Positions 7,634 to 10,072 of a DNA stretch of 10,072 bases are shown here, piece by piece. A program made the translations under genes and the position numbers. The notes below the pieces were generated by a model. The model was not told the origin of the DNA. It made no database searches and was given only the letters and a program-made list of their open reading frames with translations. The stretch lies in contig DCHI01000022.1 in the NCBI GenBank assembly GCA_002314795.1, forward strand, positions 15,509 to 25,580. Reading direction: 5' to 3'. Source of the DNA: Bacteroidales bacterium UBA1756. GTDB taxonomy: Bacteria; Bacteroidota; Bacteroidia; Bacteroidales; WCHB1-69. Positions within the stretch are counted from its first letter, which is position 1. The number at the start of each line of letters is the position of its first letter.

Positions 7634-8185
7634 TTATGCCTTTTCAACCTGCATAAAACCCAGCTCAAGCGGAGTCTTACGCCCGAAGATTTTCACCATA
7701 ACCTTCAGTTTCTTCTTTTCCGTGTTGATCTCTTCAATAACACCGGTAAAGGAGTTGAACGGGCCATCAATAACCTTGATTTCTTCGCCCACGATGAACG
7801 GAACCACGAGTGATTCGTCTTGACTCAGTCTCGTGTCTTCGTCACCGAGCATACGTTGAACCTCGTCAGCGTGGAGTGGTGGAGGAGTATCGGTTTTGTG
7901 TTTACAACCTACGAATCCCAAAACGCCGGGAATACTCAGCAACAAGTGCATCACCTTGTCCAATCCGGCGGCCTCTACGAAGAGGTAGCCCGGATACAAC
8001 GTGTTTTCCTTGCTTACTTTCTTTCCGTTACGAATTTGGTAAACCTTTTCGGTTGGAATAAGGATACGCGTAACGAACTCGTTAAGATGGCAAGCTTCCA
8101 CTTCGTTTTCGATGTTGAGCTTCACCTTCTTTTCGGTTCCAGACGCAATCCTAAGCGCATACCATTTCTTTTCTATCTCTGCCAT
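7634..8185 (-). CDS. nusG: Transcription termination/antitermination factor NusG
   Basis: NusG binds the RNA polymerase clamp, where it affects pausing and processivity, and its KOW domain can contact Rho or ribosomal protein S10. The protein has 183 residues, the normal size. The NGN domain spans about 6-112, with WYALRIASGTEKKV at 8-21 and the hallmark YPGYLFV at 64-70. The KOW domain starts near 131 (IVGEEIKVIDGPFNSFTGVI) and the protein ends FGRKTPLELGFMQVEKA. No domain insertion is seen, which argues against the NusG-like UpxY/LoaP regulators that Bacteroidota place at capsule loci. Its position between secE and rplK identifies it as the housekeeping copy. The ATG at 8185 is 46 nt after the secE stop. 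Confidence 0.97.
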   Translation of the reverse strand: MAEIEKKWYALRIASGTEKKVKLNIENEVEACHLNEFVTRILIPTEKVYQIRNGKKVSKENTLYPGYLFVEAAGLDKVMHLLLSIPGVLGFVGCKHKTDTPPPLHADEVQRMLGDEDTRLSQDESLVVPFIVGEEIKVIDGPFNSFTGVIEEINTEKKKLKVMVKIFGRKTPLELGFMQVEKA

Positions 8186-8231
8186 ACTGCTAAAAGGTTT
8201 TGACTAATGTGCAACTAATTACTCGAAATGA

Positions 8232-8429
8232 TTAAAGTTTCGGCATTGGGAACATAGCAGTCATTCCCAAGTTGAAAATCCAGTCCATCAGACACACCAC
8301 TAACGCGATGATAAGGGAAGCAATGGACACGACCACAACACTACTTTGCAGATCTTTAGCCGACGGCCAGGTTACTTTGTTCGCCAGTTCGTCGTAAGTT
8401 TCCTTAAAATAATTGACTATCTTTTTCAT
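8232..8429 (-). CDS. secE: Preprotein translocase subunit SecE
   Basis: SecE is the small essential subunit of the SecYEG protein-conducting channel in the inner membrane, clamping the two halves of SecY. This copy is the short single-span form of 65 residues. An amphipathic N-terminal helix (MKKIVNYFKETYDELANKV) leads to the conserved TWPS motif at 20-23, followed by one transmembrane segment at about 29-52 (SSVVVVSIASLIIALVVCLM onward). The ATG at 8429 is clear. It is the first gene of the secE-nusG-ribosomal-rpoBC cluster. No gene is seen for 302 nt upstream, and no tRNA-Trp or tuf gene lies next to it. Confidence 0.96.
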   Translation of the reverse strand: MKKIVNYFKETYDELANKVTWPSAKDLQSSVVVVSIASLIIALVVCLMDWIFNLGMTAMFPMPKL

Positions 8430-8638
8430 TTTTGAATAATTTTCCGTTTATGTTTTTTCTTTCTTTATTTCGTTCTGCTCATTTTCGGATTTTTCGGAGT
8501 TTTTTTTACCCTCAAACCGCAAACATTAACTTCAGGAAACATCCAATTGAAACCATACGAACATATTGTTTCTCAGAATGTTACCATCCATAAATATTCG
8601 CTTTCACATACCCTATCCCCTACTATCCAATAAGCTTG
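8430..8638 (-). promoter_or_regulatory. Long leader of the secE operon (no gene)
   Basis: About 200 nt separate the best upstream promoter box from secE, and no open frame or tRNA is visible. A small hairpin can form at 8549-8572: GAAAC/GTTTC (5 bp), an A/G mismatch, then ATAT/GTAT (4 bp with one wobble) around a GTTC loop. Nearer secE the coding strand is A-rich. A weaker box, TAATGTTTG (8528-8520), resembles a -7 element with one extra base and could be a second start point. No known riboswitch or ribosomal-protein leader was recognised. Confidence 0.35.
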
Positions 8639-8646
8639 CAAATATA
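8639..8646 (-). promoter_or_regulatory. Candidate -7 promoter element for the secE-rpoC operon
   Basis: The minus strand reads TATATTTGC, an exact match to the Bacteroidota sigma-ABfr -7 consensus TAnnTTTG with the favoured following pyrimidine. It lies in AT-rich, gene-free DNA, the usual setting. Transcription would begin near 8632 and give a leader of about 200 nt before secE. I cannot see a good -33 TTG at the expected 19-23 nt spacing, so this rests on one element only. Confidence 0.45.
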
Positions 8647-8675
8647 CAATTATTTTATACCGATATTCTTTGTTG

Positions 8676-8698
8676 AAAAAAAATAATAAAAATTATTT
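8676..8698 (-). terminator. AT-only palindrome with T-tract, possible weak terminator
   Basis: AAATAAT (8681-8687) and ATTATTT (8692-8698) pair perfectly over 7 bp around a 4-base loop, and five T residues follow on the minus strand (8680-8676). It lies 34 nt after the small membrane-protein gene and just upstream of the candidate secE promoter, where a terminator would be useful. The stem has no G-C pairs and would be unstable, so it may be only AT-rich spacer DNA. Confidence 0.28.
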
Positions 8699-8731
8699 CT
8701 TTTCCAGAAGATTTGGCACGAAAAGTCAATT

Positions 8732-8893
8732 CTATATAAATAACGAACAGATGAGACCCAGTATCAACAGCCCGACCACACCCCAAAAGATGCAGCCACA
8801 GCCCCCACGTATAGCTTCACCCAACGTATTCTTTCCTAAAAGAGCGCCAATAAGGAGCGCCGCGGCTAATATGCCCAATACTGAGGATAACAT
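8732..8893 (-). CDS. Small hypothetical membrane protein, two predicted spans
   Basis: I do not recognise this gene. From ATG 8893 it encodes 53 residues. A first hydrophobic segment covers about 4-19 (SVLGILAAALLIGALL), a short polar loop with KNTLGEAIR follows, then a Gly-Cys-Gly-Cys motif (31-34), then a second span at about 35-53 ending at the C-terminus. This suggests a hairpin-shaped inner-membrane peptide. The frame also extends upstream to ATG 8950 (72 residues), but that version would translate across a good -7 promoter box at 8914-8921, so the shorter form is preferred. The bases just before ATG 8893 read AAAAAAGAGAAGT, mildly ribosome-binding-like. It lies codirectionally upstream of secE and divergent from thiL. 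Function is unknown. A chance open frame cannot be excluded, though two clean hydrophobic spans argue for a real gene. Confidence 0.55.
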   Translation of the reverse strand: MLSSVLGILAAALLIGALLGKNTLGEAIRGGCGCIFWGVVGLLILGLICSLFI

Positions 8894-8913
8894 ACTTCTC
8901 TTTTTTGCGGGCG

Positions 8914-8921
8914 CAAAAATA
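8914..8921 (-). promoter_or_regulatory. Candidate -7 promoter element for the small membrane-protein gene
   Basis: The minus strand reads TATTTTTGC, matching the Bacteroidota TAnnTTTG box. Transcription would begin near 8907 and give a leader of about 14 nt before ATG 8893. A TTTTG that could serve as -33 (8955-8951) is too far away at 29 nt, so the upstream element is not convincing. Support comes mainly from the -7 match and its spacing to the start codon. Confidence 0.4.
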
Positions 8922-8938
8922 CAATTTTTATAAACGCC

Positions 8939-8972
8939 TTGCCGACTCATCAAAACTAAAATCGTACCTTTG
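8939..8972 (+). promoter_or_regulatory. Promoter of thiL (Bacteroidota -33/-7 type)
   Basis: A -33 TTG at 8939-8941 is followed, after 23 nt, by TACCTTTGC at 8965-8973, an exact TAnnTTTG -7 box. The spacing is at the long end of the range described for Bacteroidota. Transcription would begin near 8979 and give a leader of about 27 nt before ATG 9006. The box overlaps an in-frame TTG at 8970 that could otherwise be taken for the thiL start, which argues against that start. Confidence 0.6.
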
Positions 8973-9005
8973 CCGCCGTTTTTTTCTCATACAATTTATA
9001 TATAT

Positions 9006-10055
9006 ATGGCAGATTCTGAAAACAATAGAAATGAGATTTCTCAATTAGGCAAGTTCAATCTTATCCATAAACTCACCGAGGGCTTTCCAACCGAACAGGC
9101 ATCTACCGTCGCCGGGCTCAAAGACGACGCCATCGTTACCGATTTTGATGGAGAACAAACCGTTGTCGCTTCCAAACTTTTTGTTGAAAACATCCATTTC
9201 GACCTCACCTACTTTCCGCTCAAACACCTCGGTTACAAGTGTGCCGGAATCGTCGTTTCGGACTTGCTCGCTATGAATGCGTCTCCTTCGCAACTTTCCG
9301 TCAACCTCGCCGTTTCCAACCGCTTCTCGGTGGAAGCCATAGAGGAACTGCTCACCGGCGTACGCGCCGTCTGCCACTATTACCACCTGGACCTCGCCGG
9401 CCTTGATGTCACCTCGTCCGTTTCTGGTCTCGCCGTCGCCATCACGGCCGTCGGCAGCGTGGAACCCGCACGTCTCACCCGCCGCACCGGCACCCACGAA
9501 AATGAACTCATCTGCGTTTCCGGCGACTTTGGAGCGGCCTACACCGGCCTTCTTCTCCTCCAACGAGAAAAACAAATTTTTGAAGCCACACACGAAAGTC
9601 ATCCCGATTTTGAAGGTTACGAATATTTATTGGAACGCCAACTCAAACCCGAGCCGCGCCTCGACATCATCGAGGAACTTCGTAAGAACGACGTTCTGCC
9701 AACGTGTATGACTATGGTTAGCGACGGACTCGCCTCCTCGCTTCTCCATATTTGCAACCTCAACGGATTGGGTTGCACCATCTACGAGAAAAAAATTCCC
9801 ATCGACCAACTCACATTCGACACCTTGCGAAAACTCAAAATCGTAGCCACCACCGTTGCGCTTAACGGTGGCGAGGATTACGAACTGCTTTTCACTATCA
9901 AACAAGACGATTTTGAAAAAATACGGAACATCGAAAGCATCTCCGTAATCGGCTATATGGGAGAACCTAACGGCGCACGGAACCTCATCACTAACGACGA
10001 ATGTCAAATTGAACTGCGTGCCCAGGGGTTTCAAGAAGTAGAAAGTTGGAAGTAA
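9006..10055 (+). CDS. thiL: ThiL-family protein (thiamine-monophosphate kinase-like), altered active site
   Basis: ThiL phosphorylates thiamine monophosphate to the cofactor thiamine diphosphate with ATP; the fold is shared with PurM and SelD. The 349-residue product aligns along its length with Bacteroidales ThiL: LGKFNLIHKLTEGF near the start, HFDLTYFPLKHLGYK (64-78), ICVSGDFGAAYTGL (169-182), EYLLERQLKPEPR (206-218), and ALNGGEDYELLFT (285-297). Several normally invariant positions differ. GDDA becomes KDDA (K39), TTD becomes ASK (K57 for Asp), GGDTT becomes GLDVT (L133, V135) and DISDG becomes MVSDG (M237 for Asp). D40, D41, D86, D134, D240 and GGED (288-291) remain. It may therefore be a divergent enzyme or an inactive paralogue. 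ATG 9006 is preferred over TTG 8970, which lies in the promoter. Codons are richer in CTC, GCC and ACC than in the ribosomal genes. Confidence 0.85.
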   Translation: MADSENNRNEISQLGKFNLIHKLTEGFPTEQASTVAGLKDDAIVTDFDGEQTVVASKLFVENIHFDLTYFPLKHLGYKCAGIVVSDLLAMNASPSQLSVNLAVSNRFSVEAIEELLTGVRAVCHYYHLDLAGLDVTSSVSGLAVAITAVGSVEPARLTRRTGTHENELICVSGDFGAAYTGLLLLQREKQIFEATHESHPDFEGYEYLLERQLKPEPRLDIIEELRKNDVLPTCMTMVSDGLASSLLHICNLNGLGCTIYEKKIPIDQLTFDTLRKLKIVATTVALNGGEDYELLFTIKQDDFEKIRNIESISVIGYMGEPNGARNLITNDECQIELRAQGFQEVESWK

Positions 10056-10072
10056 GAAGTAAGAAGTAAGAA
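10049..10072 (+). repeat. Heptanucleotide tandem repeat (GAAGTAA)n reaching the window edge
   Basis: GAAGTAA is repeated three full times plus GAA to the end of the window, with no mismatch. The first unit contains the thiL stop codon TAA (10053-10055). Because the period is 7, the next TAAs (10060 and 10067) fall in the other two frames, so the array stops translation in all three. Degenerate copies (AGAAGTAG, AAAGTTG) lie just upstream inside the last codons of thiL. The full array length is not visible. Confidence 0.85.

Noticed and set aside
8430..8731. Possible tRNA-Trp upstream of secE
   Set aside because: No cloverleaf arms, CCA anticodon loop or T-loop sequence could be found on either strand.
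8894..8953. Longer version (72-73 residues) of the small membrane protein
   Set aside because: The extension overlaps a good -7 promoter box and the divergent thiL promoter region; the ATG at 8893 starts directly at the hydrophobic segment. Not excluded, only less likely.
8970..9005. TTG at 8970 as the start of thiL
   Set aside because: It lies within the TACCTTTG promoter box, upstream of the likely transcript start, and the extra residues do not resemble ThiL N-termini.
9045..9602. 185-codon minus-strand open frame opposite thiL
   Set aside because: It is antisense to conserved ThiL motifs, and its Gly/Asp/Val-rich composition is what reverse-complemented C-rich codons would give.

Overview
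This window is a core-genome locus from a member of the Bacteroidota, most likely the order Bacteroidales. Three things suggest this. The RpoB, RpoC and ribosomal proteins read like Bacteroidales versions: RpoB is 1268 residues and carries the Bacteroidota-type stretch after DVKDASLKA. The gene starts lack Shine-Dalgarno sequences and have A-rich leaders instead. The best promoter matches fit the Bacteroidota sigma-ABfr -7 box (TAnnTTTG) rather than an E. coli -10. The exact genus cannot be read from the sequence.

Layout, from left to right. Positions 1-8429 hold the classic secE-nusG-rplK-rplA-rplJ-rplL-rpoB-rpoC cluster, entirely on the minus strand, so transcription runs from about 8640 down to 1. 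rpoC is cut by the window edge at its catalytic NADFDGD motif; its first 480 residues are present. Spacers inside the cluster are 20-50 nt, except the 179-nt rplL-rpoB gap. That gap holds a strong hairpin followed by a T-tract, which looks like an intrinsic terminator or attenuator separating ribosomal-stalk from RNA polymerase expression. rpoB itself has no usable ATG and appears to start at TTG.

Positions 8430-8731 contain no gene. They hold a long secE leader, one good -7 promoter box and an AT palindrome. Positions 8732-8893 encode a 53-residue hypothetical protein with two predicted membrane spans, also on the minus strand. The tuf and tRNA-Trp genes that often precede secE are absent.

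Positions 8894-9005 form a divergent promoter region. On the plus strand, 9006-10055 encodes a ThiL-family protein (thiamine-monophosphate kinase fold) in which several canonical active-site positions are changed. A heptanucleotide tandem repeat begins at its stop codon and runs off the window.

Functionally, the main cluster supplies the SecYEG subunit SecE, the elongation factor NusG, the ribosomal L11, L1, L10 and L7/L12 proteins, and the two large RNA polymerase subunits. No mobile element, CRISPR array, rRNA or tRNA was seen. I found no clearly new multi-gene system. The points most worth a second look are the degenerate ThiL, the rplL-rpoB hairpin combined with the TTG rpoB start, and the small membrane protein upstream of secE.
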